From Nitrososphaeraceae archaeon (GTDB taxonomy: Archaea; Thermoproteota; Nitrososphaeria; Nitrososphaerales; Nitrososphaeraceae), in contig JALDRC010000005.1 of assembly GCA_031316115.1 (NCBI GenBank), positions 1 to 64,000 of the forward strand: a stretch of DNA of 64,000 nt. Reading direction: 5' to 3'. Below the pieces are notes generated by a model, which did no database searches, was not told the origin of the DNA, and saw only the letters and a program-made list of their open reading frames with translations. Below, piece by piece: positions 1 to 9,341 of this stretch (position 1 is its first letter; every line of letters begins with the position of its first letter). Position numbers and translations under genes: made by a program.

Positions 1-450
1 AATTATAATGAAGTATTTGTTACTGACACTAATATAATTATAGTTAAAGATGTAAACGACATTTGATAAATGAAAGGTTTAGTCTTAACCCATAATTCCA
101 ATTATATTATTGTGTCTTGAAATAACACTATAAGATAGACCAATGACCACCATTCATATATTCAAATCTCATTCAATCCATTTTTAATAAATTACAATAA
201 TTTAAATGAAAAATTCCAATCATTTAGATAATCAATAGTTTATCAAATTTACATATTATCTTTATCTAAATATATTGTAAAAATATAGACTCCAAATAAC
301 GACTTTGAGATTCGAGTTCCTTCTTCCCGCTGAACTTGTAATCAAAATATTATGAAGCACACGACCTAAAATCACATCTTTCATTTTGTAATTATTATAA
401 TTTTTTTATTGTTATTGTAGTGTTATATAGGATTTTGAACAATATAAAAT
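1..450. other. AT-rich intergenic stretch
   Basis: No convincing gene or RNA was found in this stretch. It is very AT-rich and carries stops in all frames. A TATA-like GTTATATAG lies about 25 bases before the start codon at 451 and probably serves that gene. Confidence 0.5.
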
Positions 451-702
451 ATGTCAAATGATATTCCTCTAAATGAATCTAATATACAAGATATTATAAA
501 AAAAGAAGCAAGAGGGCTTGGCGATGATAGTGATTTTGGTGAAGTTCAAGAGGTTTTAGGAGAACACGTGATAACTAAAAAAGGAACGGTAGGCTCAGAC
601 AGATTCTACTTTCCTAAAAATCTAATCGAAAGATTTGATGGTAATACTGTATACTTTAAGATAACCAAAGATGAATCAAAAGAATATAAAAGAGATTATT
701 GA
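451..702 (+). CDS. small PRC-barrel-like hypothetical protein (83 aa)
   Basis: This is a short acidic/basic soluble protein without signal peptide or membrane segment. After a polar N-terminal stretch of about 30 residues it has a beta-rich pattern (residues ~33-70: VQEVLGEHVITKKG, then RFYFPKNLIERFDGNTVYF). This resembles the PRC-barrel-like folds that occur as small proteins in Nitrososphaeria. In that pattern a charged strand is followed by a Y-F/I-P motif and a final strand. The ATG at 451 lies just downstream of a TATA-like box, so the mRNA may be nearly leaderless. The protein at 979-1551 shows a comparable pattern with a YDIP motif. Function is unknown; the fold assignment is inference from the strand pattern only. 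Confidence 0.6.
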   Translation: MSNDIPLNESNIQDIIKKEARGLGDDSDFGEVQEVLGEHVITKKGTVGSDRFYFPKNLIERFDGNTVYFKITKDESKEYKRDY

Positions 703-978
703 TTAATTGTTATCCAAAACAAAATACATAATACTGTTTAGTATGTATCCGTAAATATTTAACTAGCTAATCTATAAATCAGACTTTGAATTATCCTGTT
801 TCATCTGGTTTCATTTCAAAATTTTTTATTTTTTTAATAAATTAAATCTATCTATATCTAGATATAAATATAGAACTTAATTTGTAATGAAATAATCAAT
901 AATTTGATATTATCCAAATCAAGGGATATTATATGATTTGTATCATACTTAAAATAATGATTTGTATTATTCTCTTTA

Positions 979-1551
979 CTATTTTTTATCTTCTGGATAA
1001 GCCTCTTCGGCAATTGTCTCTATTGGTTCTCCTGTAGGTAATGGGGTGTCTCTATTGACTTTATATTTTGATAATTCTGGAAAATTTTTTCCAATTATGA
1101 CATTCATTCCAACTGCGATTATTTCAGATTTAGGAATATCGTATCTATCATTAGAATATCCAAAAACGATTATCTTATCAGGAGTTTCTTTTACGACATA
1201 ACCTAAATCATCTTCATTCTCCGCGCGTACCCCTTTGTTAAAAAGGGATTTAGGATATTTGCCTTCATAAGTTGCTAGATCAACTTGATTATCATTAGCT
1301 CCCCATGGATCAGTTCTACTTGTTGGTAGAGGATCATCTCGTTTTGCGGCATATCTATTTTCTACATCTGAAAATTGAAGACCAATAAGAACATTTGCAC
1401 CTACTTGTTGAATATCAGATATTGGTATATCATATCTTTTTCCTTTTCCGCCAAAAACAATTATCTTATCAGGGGTTTCTCTCACAACATATCCAATATC
1501 AGGATTATCTAAAGTTTTAACTCCTCTGTTAAAATATTTACCTGAAACCAT
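979..1551 (-). CDS. tandem-repeat PRC-barrel-like protein (190 aa)
   Basis: The protein is built from two internal repeats, residues about 5-78 and 98-174. Each contains the near-identical core ETPDKIIVFG, then RYDIP, a V-G-x-N-V-x-I-G segment, and an R-D-x-P-L-P-T end. The pattern of short beta strands around a YDIP motif resembles PRC-barrel domains, so the protein is probably a double barrel. No signal peptide or membrane helix is visible, so it is likely cytoplasmic. The acidic C-terminal tail (EEAYPEDKK) looks disordered. It is transcribed away from the 451-702 gene and has no operon partner. The repeat is seen directly; the fold is inferred and the function is unknown, though such proteins are common in soil ammonia-oxidizing archaea. 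Confidence 0.65.
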   Translation of the reverse strand: MVSGKYFNRGVKTLDNPDIGYVVRETPDKIIVFGGKGKRYDIPISDIQQVGANVLIGLQFSDVENRYAAKRDDPLPTSRTDPWGANDNQVDLATYEGKYPKSLFNKGVRAENEDDLGYVVKETPDKIIVFGYSNDRYDIPKSEIIAVGMNVIIGKNFPELSKYKVNRDTPLPTGEPIETIAEEAYPEDKK

Positions 1552-1993
1552 ATTTTTTATATATTATGGTTATATAAAAAAGATTCTCGGGATAATCATT
1601 TTACCGATTCTAAATCAGGAGATCACTATAATATGTAAAAATCTCGTAATTCAGGATTGTGAACTATTTAGGTGGAATTCCTGAACGATTGAATATATTT
1701 CTCAACATTTTATTTTCGCAATAAAGTAGAAAATAATAGATATAAATAATAGAGGTGTGGTTTTAGGAGTTATTGTGAATGTAAAAAAAGTTTTAAGTTA
1801 CTATCAAGTAAAATTCTAAAAACTTTCGGTTTAGAGGATCTAGTTTTAAATTAATTTAAAATATTACCAGAGCAAGTGGCTAGGAAATATATGCTATTTT
1901 TTACTTTTTAAAAGATATAAATTTTTTTTATGTGCACTACCTCCCCGCCAATTTAGTAATATTAGAGTATAGTTATCAAAAAAAATAGAAAAA
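1552..1993. other. intergenic stretch, no gene seen
   Basis: This AT-rich spacer lies upstream of the tandem-repeat protein (minus strand) and downstream of the 1994-2398 gene. Neither strand carries a supported reading frame or RNA. Confidence 0.45.
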
Positions 1994-2398
1994 TTACTTC
2001 CATTCCCATATCTTTACAATGCCATTACCTGATTCGTCTACCTCTGTTTCAAATATTCCGACGGTGTTGTTTAGGAAAGCAAGTTTGCCATCTGAAGATG
2101 CTTTATAAAAATTTGATCCACGAAAACTACTACCATGTTGTCCTTTCGACCTTCCTATTCCATATCCAGTAAAAATTGCAGTTTCTCCTCCATGCTTAGT
2201 AGTTATTATATGTTGGCCTTCGCCATAGACTACATCATCATCTACTGAAACAGTCCAAAAAGTTCCTAAAAATGTAGTATCAATGTCTTTGAATTTTCCT
2301 TCTGATGTAATAGTGTGTTCAATCTTGTTTTCTTTTGTATCTAATACTCGTGAATGTACAATCCTAGTCGCCCCTTCATATATTAAATCTCCTAACAT
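1994..2398 (-). CDS. conserved-looking beta-rich hypothetical protein (134 aa)
   Basis: I do not recognise a named family with certainty. The protein is soluble, lacks a signal peptide, and reads as a continuous series of beta strands with Gly-rich turns (for example GYGIGRSKGQHGSSFRGSNF around residues 78-97), ending in VKIWEWK. This composition suits a single beta-barrel of lipocalin-like or DUF3224-like architecture, which is inference. Codon use and length look genuine: the frame is long, uninterrupted and has a balanced amino-acid composition unlike the Phe/Leu/Ile-rich shadow frames of this AT-rich DNA. It stands alone between two spacers. Confidence 0.6.
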   Translation of the reverse strand: MLGDLIYEGATRIVHSRVLDTKENKIEHTITSEGKFKDIDTTFLGTFWTVSVDDDVVYGEGQHIITTKHGGETAIFTGYGIGRSKGQHGSSFRGSNFYKASSDGKLAFLNNTVGIFETEVDESGNGIVKIWEWK

Positions 2399-2917
2399 AT
2401 CTGAATATCAACTACTAATAATATTAAATAAATAGTATGGGTTCTAGAAAAATCAACTTATATTATCATATACATTCATAGTATTTTTTAATAGCTAAAT
2501 TAATGTTATTAGAATAAGTACTTAAAAATATCAAACTTTATAATATTTCGAATTATAAAACTCTAATGTTGTGTCTAGTGTTTTAGTGATTAAATCTACG
2601 GTGAAAAATTGTTTTTAATGTATGACAAACTTCTGATAAGTTTTATCTGGAAGGATTATTGTCAGGTTTGTTGTTGGTAAAGTTAATTAAGCATTTTAGT
2701 AATGATAGTTCACGTTTAAATTTGGCGGGATTTTATTAATTTTCAATTTGAGAAACAGTAACAAGTCTATTTGGACTAACAATTACACCAATTCCCTGTT
2801 CTCCTTGTGAAGTTACAAAATAAATACTAATAAATATAAATATTTAAGTTGTTTTATTCTTTAGACATAATCTTCTTTATTTATGAAATGGAATATCAAT
2901 AATAAAAACAATCCAAA
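2399..2917. other. intergenic stretch with a possible gene remnant
   Basis: No complete gene was found. On the minus strand about 2736-2840 a frame reads GEQGIGVIVSPNRLVTVSQIEN and then stop. It looks protein-like but has no start codon in reach, so it may be the C-terminal scrap of a decayed gene. Confidence 0.35.
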
Positions 2918-3073
2918 TTAATAGTCAGGACTAGGTCTAGTTATCCATTCAGAAAAAGAATACTTAAATTCAAAGGTACAATAACAATATACACATTCTT
3001 TAAATAACCAGTAATCATTAAAAAATTCAATTTCATTTAATTTTCCACACTTAGGGCATCCTACAGCGTCCAT
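2918..3073 (-). CDS. tiny zinc-ribbon protein (51 aa)
   Basis: The reading frame starts with ATG at 3073 and ends with TAA at 2918. The product begins MDAVGCPKCGKLNEIEFF and contains two Cys pairs: C6-x2-C9 (CPKC) and C27-x2-C30 (CVYC, followed by another Cys at 32). These fit a single zinc ribbon. A middle segment rich in aromatic residues (EFFNDYWLF) separates the pairs. Such mini zinc ribbons are frequent in archaea and usually have unknown partners. The paired CxxC motifs in a frame this short are strong evidence that it is real. Function is not known. Confidence 0.65.
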   Translation of the reverse strand: MDAVGCPKCGKLNEIEFFNDYWLFKECVYCYCTFEFKYSFSEWITRPSPDY

Positions 3074-3887
3074 TTTCAAGTATTGGTTATTTTAAATAAT
3101 AATTTTATGTTTACGCCATTTTATTCTCTTATTTTTTTCTATATCTCTTTATCTATCTATAACCTTCATACCTTAGTTGATTTCGTTTGAAAGTACTATA
3201 CATATATGGATCTATTTGTTAGAAATATCTAAAAGGTTTGTTCATACGTTATAGATATATTCTATATCATCTACTATTACAATGAATAGTACGATAAAAA
3301 TTGATCCGTCTTTCGGAAAGCAGCGATATTGACAACAGCGGCAATATAAATGACCATCCCTAAGTCATTAGCTCGATTTCTAATACTCGATTGTCAAAGA
3401 TCAAAAAAAGGGTCCAGATGTAAGCATACAGAAAATATCTCAAAGATATCCATTCTGTGTCTATATATACAGTGAAAACAACATTATATGAGATGATAAA
3501 TTTTGAAATGTTAATCTGCACTGGTTGAATATTTCTTCGATTAATTTAACTAATCAGCTACGTAGATACAAAGACTTGTGAACAAATGATAGTGGTTTAG
3601 TTCTAAAATTAGAAGATAGCCCAGCATGTGAAGTAGATGTAAGACCACGATATATGAAAGAGATATAGGAGACAAAATTTGAATAATAACCTATCATTTA
3701 GAATCAAAAAAGAAGTAAAAATTAGAAAATGGCCTTATCTGTTAATATGTAAGATAGAAGATTTTAGATGATAATAATAATGCTTAATACTAAACCTGCT
3801 CATTCCATATTTTTAAAAATAAAATCACTTACGTAATGGTAAGCCGATATATATTAAATCACTTACTAATTTATATATACTTACTTT
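3074..3887. other. AT-rich region, possibly decayed DNA
   Basis: No supported gene was found. The middle part (about 3290-3680) is slightly richer in G and C than the flanks and may be an old decayed element, but I could not match it to a family. Confidence 0.35.
3871..3879 (+). promoter_or_regulatory. TATA box candidate
   Basis: TTATATATA lies here, about 29 bases before an in-frame GTG at 3900. That is typical archaeal TATA-to-start spacing for a leaderless message. It suggests translation of the next gene may begin at 3900 rather than at the GTG at 3888. Confidence 0.4.
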
Positions 3888-4643
3888 GTGATAGTTATAG
3901 TGGTTTGTGAACTAAAAATAGAAAACGATTTTGAAATCAAGAAAGGAAATAACAATACAACAAAGGATAATTTACCTAATTTATTAACTTCGAATATAGA
4001 TAAATATAAACAAACAGTATGTGAAGATAAATACATATCTATAACTGATTTGCGACAGACTGATATAGATATATTAAATATTTTATCAGGGAATAAAGTT
4101 GAAAACACAATAACTATTTTGTCATTCAATGGTTTAAAGATTCGATTAAATTTACATCAAGAAAAGTTATCAAGATCCTTAAAAAGATTGAAACAATTAG
4201 AATTAATTGAGAAAACTCAAACTGGATATAAATCAACAATTACTGGTAAAAAAATTTTTTCACGATTATTTAAGACAAAGCAGCATACATCTAGAAAAAA
4301 TATACAAATCCTTGAAATGTATCTTCCATTTAAAGTACTCAATAAAAAGGTAGTGGATACTATAGAAGGGAGATGGTTTGGAAATTTAAGGTGGATAGGA
4401 ATGATTCAAAGTTTAACTGGTTATCAATTACAATGGAGAGATATAGAAAATTTTATTGAAATAACATTACATATTTCTGATAATAATATAATAGTCGAAA
4501 CAAATGATAATAATCCATTACATATGTCCAAAGCATTTAGTTATTCTACAAAAATAATAGCTTGGATTAGTGATATAATAATGAGAAAAAAGTTATGGAT
4601 AAATTCAATTAATGATATGAAATTTAACAGAATGCAAAATTAG
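3888..4643 (+). CDS. winged-helix transcriptional regulator (up to 251 aa)
   Basis: The protein carries a winged helix-turn-helix around residues 53-125. A first helix (RQTDIDILNILSG) is followed by a recognition region (LNLHQEKLSRSLKRLKQLELIEKTQTGYKSTITGKKIF) of the kind seen in MarR-like archaeal regulators. The C-terminal half (about 140-251) is a globular domain of unknown function with conserved-looking aromatic residues (GRWFGNLRWIG). No membrane segment is present. The longest frame starts with GTG at 3888; an in-frame GTG at 3900 fits the upstream TATA box better. The gene stands alone, so its target is unknown. DNA binding is inferred from the winged-helix pattern. Confidence 0.65.
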   Translation: MIVIVVCELKIENDFEIKKGNNNTTKDNLPNLLTSNIDKYKQTVCEDKYISITDLRQTDIDILNILSGNKVENTITILSFNGLKIRLNLHQEKLSRSLKRLKQLELIEKTQTGYKSTITGKKIFSRLFKTKQHTSRKNIQILEMYLPFKVLNKKVVDTIEGRWFGNLRWIGMIQSLTGYQLQWRDIENFIEITLHISDNNIIVETNDNNPLHMSKAFSYSTKIIAWISDIIMRKKLWINSINDMKFNRMQN

Positions 4644-5110
4644 TAAAGAAAATAAAAAATTGATCAAGAAAAATATTTAAGAACTGTTATAAAATATATC
4701 TTCGATAGAGCAAATTAAATTTCAATTCTAGAATAATAATAAACACATCAAAATATTTTATCAATTTAAATACTAACAAACATACGAAAAAGAGTACGAA
4801 AAATTTGTTTGATTTTAATGAAATTATTTTGCAATATGAATCGATTAAAAAATTAAAATGAAATCTAAAGAAAAAAAAAGAAATGTAATACAAGCAATTA
4901 TAGATATGTGATCTCTTTATTCAATAAAATAGTTCTTTCACAAATTTTCATGGGTCCGTTCAAGAAAATTTATTATTTGAATCAAGTAAAAATATTCTAC
5001 ATATACATTCTGAACAGACAGGGCATAACCAAAAAATTTAAATGTATATATTAAAAATGTTTCTAAAATAAAATGATCAAGACCTAAGTAACCTTATAAA
5101 TTCAGTTATT
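4644..5110. other. AT-rich intergenic stretch
   Basis: The DNA is very AT-rich. A minus-strand open frame at 4687-4893 is a Phe/Ile/Lys-rich run typical of non-coding AT-rich DNA and was not accepted. Nothing else is visible. Confidence 0.45.
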
Positions 5111-5722
5111 CTATATTATTCCATTTCCGATTTTTTCCAGAAATGCAATTTCTGATAATGGTTTTCTCTCTCTTGGTAAATCAGCTTTCTCTTTAAATCT
5201 TTCAGGCAGGATTTCATGAGAATCTTGATATCCTATTGCTATCATTATCCCAACTTCATAGTCGTCAGGAACTTCAAAGACTTTTCTTGCTTTCTCTCGA
5301 TCAAAACCACCCATCTCATGCATGATTAAACCTTGATTAAATGATTCAAGAAACATATTTTCATTAGCAGCACCTAGATCATGGAAATGAAGTCTGTTAT
5401 AAACTGCCGTGTCAGTATATGTTTTTTTTGTTATTGCACAGATTAAAATTGGAGCTCTTTTTGCATAATCATTTATTTCTAATAAAACAGATCTTGCTTT
5501 ATCCATCTCAGTCCTATTTGCATCAGTAAAAATTATGTAACCCCACGGTTGTTCATTTCTTGATGACGGGGCCCATCTTGCCGCCTCTAAAATTGACAAT
5601 AGTTTTGATTTTTCAACCGGTTTTGTTGAAAAAGCTCTTGCACTCCATCTTTTTGCTATTATTTCATGTATAGGGAAGTTTGTAAGTGCCTTTTTAGATA
5701 TAAGGTTTTTTCTACTAGACAA
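5111..5722 (-). CDS. nitroreductase-family flavoprotein (203 aa)
   Basis: This is an FMN-dependent oxidoreductase of the nitroreductase fold, which transfers electrons from NAD(P)H to nitro compounds, quinones or similar acceptors. The FMN-binding motifs are present: R25-W-S-A-R (the R-x-S-x-R phosphate-binding motif) and P-S-S-R-N-x-Q-P-W-G at about 52-61. A later segment (MIMHEMGGFD-like, then DDYEVGIMIAIGY) matches the family's C-terminal strand and helix. Length is normal for the family and no signal peptide is visible, so it is cytoplasmic. It is a single gene whose 3' side faces the AT-rich spacer. The physiological substrate cannot be read from the sequence. Confidence 0.85.
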   Translation of the reverse strand: MSSRKNLISKKALTNFPIHEIIAKRWSARAFSTKPVEKSKLLSILEAARWAPSSRNEQPWGYIIFTDANRTEMDKARSVLLEINDYAKRAPILICAITKKTYTDTAVYNRLHFHDLGAANENMFLESFNQGLIMHEMGGFDREKARKVFEVPDDYEVGIMIAIGYQDSHEILPERFKEKADLPRERKPLSEIAFLEKIGNGII

Positions 5723-5989
5723 ACAAAATCACCGATTAATTTTGCACTTGACTCTTTTTTATTGTTCTTCCTTCCTACTAATTTTATATCTCTTTTCCCG
5801 TAAACTCATTGATTGAAAAATATCATCTGATATTGGCATACGTCTCATGAGAAGAACAGAAGACTATCAAAATACACATGAGAAGAGTTTGTCATATTAT
5901 CCGGTACATATACATCAAGCACAATCTATTATCAATTAGTGGACTGGACCCATGTTTTTGGGAACACTTTTCCCATTTTCATATAGATA

Positions 5990-6931
5990 CTAATATTTTC
6001 TTTCATTACCAATATTTATCACCTTCTCCTTCTCATTCTCAATGTCAATAATTTGTTGTTGCAGTTTCCATTTTGAAATAAACTCATAGGGTGTAAGATA
6101 CCTTAGTGCAGAGTGTATTCTGTTCTGGTTGTAATCAGTGAATGCATCTCTGATTGCTGATTCTGCTTCCTGATAGTTCTGGAAATCATTTGACCAAATA
6201 TACTCCTTCTTCAGTGTCTTGTGGAATGATTCAATGTGTCCGTTTTGTTCTGGTGTATTGTAGTAGATATGTTCCAGTTTCAATCCTAGTACAGATATAG
6301 CTTTTCTAAATGCTTTGCTTGTATACTGTGAACCGTTGTCTGTTCTGATAACCAGGTTTTCAGGTGTTATACCTTTATGTGTTACAAGAGCATTTTCTAT
6401 CGCTATTATTGCATTTTCTTTTACTGCAGACAGATCAAAACAGTAGCCAACCCATTCCCTTGTAAATACATCAAACACATTGAATAGGTAGCCCCATCCA
6501 TCAATACCACAATGTACGTATGTTAGATCTGCTTCCCATACTTGGTTTGGTCTATTTGCTTTTACATTGGGTACTTTTGAACGAAGGATTTCCCTCTTAC
6601 TTTTAGATGGCGTAATGTAACCCATCTTTCTGAAGATTCTTTGTACCCTCTTTCTGTTGATGGGTATTCCTAATGCTCTTGTCAGCATTGGAGCCATTCT
6701 TCGGGTACCATAAGTTGGTCTTTGTAGGGAGATTCTTTGTATCTCTTTTTCTATCGTTTTTGTTGTTGATGGTATTTCTGCAGTAACTGCAGTTACTGCA
6801 TTAGCAATAGCATATCTGTGAATTTTATTTCGGTAGTACATATTTTTACTACATCCAGAATATCTCAATGCCTTTCTAATGCTAATTCTTCTTGTTGTGC
6901 TGTTATTGTTGTTTATTATTGTCCTTACCAC
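5990..6931 (-). CDS. IS3-type transposase OrfB, DDE integrase domain (313 aa)
   Basis: This is the catalytic half of an IS3-family transposase. It has an N-terminal HTH_21-like region (about 60-110, with YGTRRM and RKRVQRIFRKMGY) and an rve integrase core with the full catalytic triad D135 (WEADLTYV), D198 (IRTDNGSQY) and E234 (QNGHIESFHKTLKKEY). D198 and E234 are separated by 35 residues, the classic D-35-E spacing. The nominal start is GTG at 6931. The frame stays open upstream to the A7 run of OrfA, so the protein is probably made mainly as a fused OrfAB by -1 frameshifting. No inactivating change is visible. Confidence 0.92.
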   Translation of the reverse strand: MVRTIINNNNSTTRRISIRKALRYSGCSKNMYYRNKIHRYAIANAVTAVTAEIPSTTKTIEKEIQRISLQRPTYGTRRMAPMLTRALGIPINRKRVQRIFRKMGYITPSKSKREILRSKVPNVKANRPNQVWEADLTYVHCGIDGWGYLFNVFDVFTREWVGYCFDLSAVKENAIIAIENALVTHKGITPENLVIRTDNGSQYTSKAFRKAISVLGLKLEHIYYNTPEQNGHIESFHKTLKKEYIWSNDFQNYQEAESAIRDAFTDYNQNRIHSALRYLTPYEFISKWKLQQQIIDIENEKEKVINIGNERKY

Positions 6932-6933
6932 TG

Positions 6934-7266
6934 CTAACCTTTCCTTCCTGTTTCTAACGTTTTTTTAAAAGCATCTATTGCTATTGTCTGTTCACCGATG
7001 ATCCTCTTTAGACGTTCATTTTCTGTTTCCATAACTTTGTTGATGTTATCTTTACTGGTACCTGACAATGCAATCTTACCTCCTTCTATGAATTTCTGTT
7101 TCCAGTTATAGAACACATTTGGATTTAGATTGTACTTTCTACATAGTTCTGCTACTGTGATGTTTGTAGTCAGTGATTCCATTACAATCCTTGTCTTGTC
7201 TTCTGGTGTCCATCTTCTACTCTTAGTATTTCTGTTGTGGTTATTGTTTTTACTAACACCTTGCAT
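6934..7266 (-). CDS. IS3-type OrfA, helix-turn-helix protein (110 aa)
   Basis: OrfA binds the element's terminal repeats. Residues about 15-70 form a transposase_8-type helix-turn-helix (RRWTPEDKTRIVMESL ... AELCRKYNLNPNVFYNWKQKFIEGG). The C-terminal part (80-108) is a leucine-zipper-like coiled coil (ENERLKRIIGEQTIAIDAFKKTL). Near its 3' end a run of seven A (plus-strand T run 6960-6966) precedes ACG in the message. Slipping -1 on this run joins OrfA to OrfB, whose frame has no stop between the run and its own GTG. This is the usual expression mode of the family. Confidence 0.88.
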   Translation of the reverse strand: MQGVSKNNNHNRNTKSRRWTPEDKTRIVMESLTTNITVAELCRKYNLNPNVFYNWKQKFIEGGKIALSGTSKDNINKVMETENERLKRIIGEQTIAIDAFKKTLETGRKG

Positions 7267-7350
7267 CTGTCTGACCTCCTATTCTATTAACACTGTTAGG
7301 AGTAAAAAAGTCTCCATTACAAGGTGTTCTCATTTTTAATGGGTCCAGAC

Positions 7351-8303
7351 CATTAGATCTGTATCATTTACTATTTTAGATGCTATCTTGTTCTCCATCA
7401 TTCCTCATGAATATGTCGTGAATTTGGATTCTATCTTCTTAAATTTGGTTTAATATGCTTTGTAGTCTATGCATAGCAGTATTAATGGTCGAGCTTATAT
7501 TTGAGAGAATGTTTTAACAAAATGGTATTTTCTTTGTGTTAGTATTCTACGTGCTATTTTTATGACCTTGCTAGATATAGAGATTTTATTTTCCTGTAAT
7601 TAATTATTTTGTATGTATCCTTTTATACAGTAATATATTTGAGATTTTAAATGTGCTGATGTTCAAGTCGATACCACACAGACATGTGCCAGATCTCTTA
7701 TTATCTCCTATACATTATGGGCTTCAAAACGTACCTAGAAACTGGAACCATAATATGTTACCATTATCGTAAACTTAAATTTGATACAGTAATTATAAGT
7801 TACTATAATATCGATTTATCTCTTATTGGTAACATGTGTAATTTTCAATGTGATCAGCTATTTACAATCAAAAGCCATGAAGTTAGCTTTATCTATATAC
7901 AAGTACTAAGATGCTATTTGAAAATGGCTTAATAATGCCTGGTTCTGGTACAGATTCAATATAATTGATAAAGAACAACAGATATGTCAAAAGAATCTAA
8001 CTGGGCTCAATTAGCTTTTGAATGTTATCAAAGACTTTTATAACATTAAAAAATGCGGATAACAACCCCCTGATATGTTTTAGAGAGGTAAATAATCAAT
8101 ATATTTTTCATGAAATTTTTTTGTATTACCTTGGTCTAAACATTTACAATAATCTGAATCTTGAACACCCACAGAGAATGAAAAAACAGGAAAATGTAAG
8201 TTTCAAGATGAGATAAACTTTCTGATGTCTCATTTTTTGTAGAACCTCTGCAGCACATCAATAAACATCATCTCAAAAGGCACAGATAAAAGGGAAAAAG
8301 AGA
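7351..8303. other. long spacer after the IS3-type element
   Basis: No supported gene was found. Two plus-strand frames (7684-7932 and 8022-8216) have no recognisable domain and a composition like translated AT-rich DNA. A 17-base string, AGAGAATGAAAAAACAG, occurs at 8173-8189 and again over the start codon of the next gene at 8300-8316, a small local duplication. Confidence 0.4.
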
Positions 8304-9341
8304 ATGAAAAAACAGATGAAAAATAATAATAATGCAAATAATCTAATAAATGGAATTCATCATGTTACAGCAATCTGCAGCGATCCACAAAAAAATATTG
8401 ATTTTTATACAAAATTATTAGGACTCAGATTAGTAAAGTTAACTGTAAATTTTGATGATCCTACGACATATCATCTATATTATGGAGACGAGACTGGGCA
8501 TCCAGGTACTATACTAACCTTCTTTCCGTGGAAAGATGCCCCTAAGGGTTATAGAGGAACTGGTCAAACCATAACTACATCTTTTCTAATACCTAAAGAC
8601 TCTGTAGATTTTTGGAAGGCTCGTCTAAAAAAAAATGATATTTGTTTTGAAGGACCTATAAACAGATTTGATAACGAGGAGCAAGTAATAAAACTATATG
8701 ATCCAGATGGACTCGAGTTGGAACTTGTTGCTCATTCATCAGCTAAGGAAAATGATGAAAGATTTTGGAAAGATGGTCCAATTCTCTATGAAAACGGCAT
8801 AAGGGGTTTTTATTCTGTAAGTTTATGTGAGGAAGGATATGAACGTACTTCAGAAATATTAAAAGAATTAGGGTACAAAATGATTTTAAATGAGGGTAAT
8901 CGATTTCGATTTCAACAAGACAAATCACAAAATAGCACAAGAGCTGCCAGAATAGATGTACTATGTTTACCTGATATTGCTCATGGAAGAATTGGAATAG
9001 GAACAGTTCATCATATAGCTTTTAGGACATCAAGCGATCAAAATCAATTATTAATTCGGAAAAATATTGCAAAGATTGGTCTAAATCCTACACCTGTGTT
9101 GGATAGAACCTATTTTCATTCAGTTTATTTTAGAGAACCTGGAGGAGTATTATTCGAAATTGCCACCGACCCACCTGGCTTTACAGTAGATCAAACAGTA
9201 GAAGACCTAGGAAAAAGACTCATGTTACCTAAATGGCTTGAAGATGTACGCGAAAGGTTAGAAAAAGTATTGCAAAAAATAGAATTACCTCAATATGAGA
9301 ATGTAGATAATGAAATAAGAGGATATAACAGCCTTGATTAA
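8304..9341 (+). CDS. ring-cleaving dioxygenase, glyoxalase/VOC fold (345 aa)
   Basis: The protein has two vicinal-oxygen-chelate modules, residues about 16-150 and 165-300. The first begins NGIHHVTAICSDPQKNIDFYT, the hallmark opening of the MhqO/MhqA-type extradiol dioxygenase family. Expected metal ligands are visible: a His of the HH pair at 19-20, a His of HH at 236-237 (GTVHHIAFRT) and E285 (GVLFEIATD). In Bacillus, relatives act on hydroquinones and help quinone detoxification, which is family knowledge. The downstream esterase-like gene overlaps it by 8 bases, so the two are co-translated. The N-terminus contains an Asn run (residues 7-13). The substrate in this organism is inferred. 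Confidence 0.85.
   Translation: MKKQMKNNNNANNLINGIHHVTAICSDPQKNIDFYTKLLGLRLVKLTVNFDDPTTYHLYYGDETGHPGTILTFFPWKDAPKGYRGTGQTITTSFLIPKDSVDFWKARLKKNDICFEGPINRFDNEEQVIKLYDPDGLELELVAHSSAKENDERFWKDGPILYENGIRGFYSVSLCEEGYERTSEILKELGYKMILNEGNRFRFQQDKSQNSTRAARIDVLCLPDIAHGRIGIGTVHHIAFRTSSDQNQLLIRKNIAKIGLNPTPVLDRTYFHSVYFREPGGVLFEIATDPPGFTVDQTVEDLGKRLMLPKWLEDVRERLEKVLQKIELPQYENVDNEIRGYNSLD

Larger units (their letters stand above)
5945..7347 (-). mobile_element. IS3-type insertion sequence, apparently intact
   Basis: The element is 1403 bp long. Its ends are inverted repeats: TGGACCCAT at 5945-5953 and ATGGGTCCA at 7339-7347. A second match block (GAACAC) lies about 8 bases further in at each end. The termini are 5'-TG...CA-3', as in IS3-family elements. 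The flanks carry a 3-bp direct repeat GAC (5942-5944 and 7348-7350), the expected size of an IS3-family target duplication. Inside are OrfA and OrfB on the minus strand in a -1 relation. All parts look uninterrupted, so the element may be active or recently arrived. Confidence 0.9.

Noticed and set aside
2736-2840. Protein-like minus-strand fragment
   Set aside because: It has no start codon in reach and no recognised family; noted only as a possible gene scrap.
3881-4129. Minus-strand frame of 82 codons
   Set aside because: Antisense shadow of the winged-helix regulator, which has a recognisable domain.
4687-4893. Minus-strand hydrophobic frame resembling a membrane protein
   Set aside because: Phe/Ile/Lys-rich run expected by chance from AT-rich DNA; no pattern of distinct membrane helices.
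7684-8216. Two plus-strand frames (82 and 64 codons) in the spacer after the IS3-type element
   Set aside because: No domain, poor start context and a composition typical of translated AT-rich DNA.
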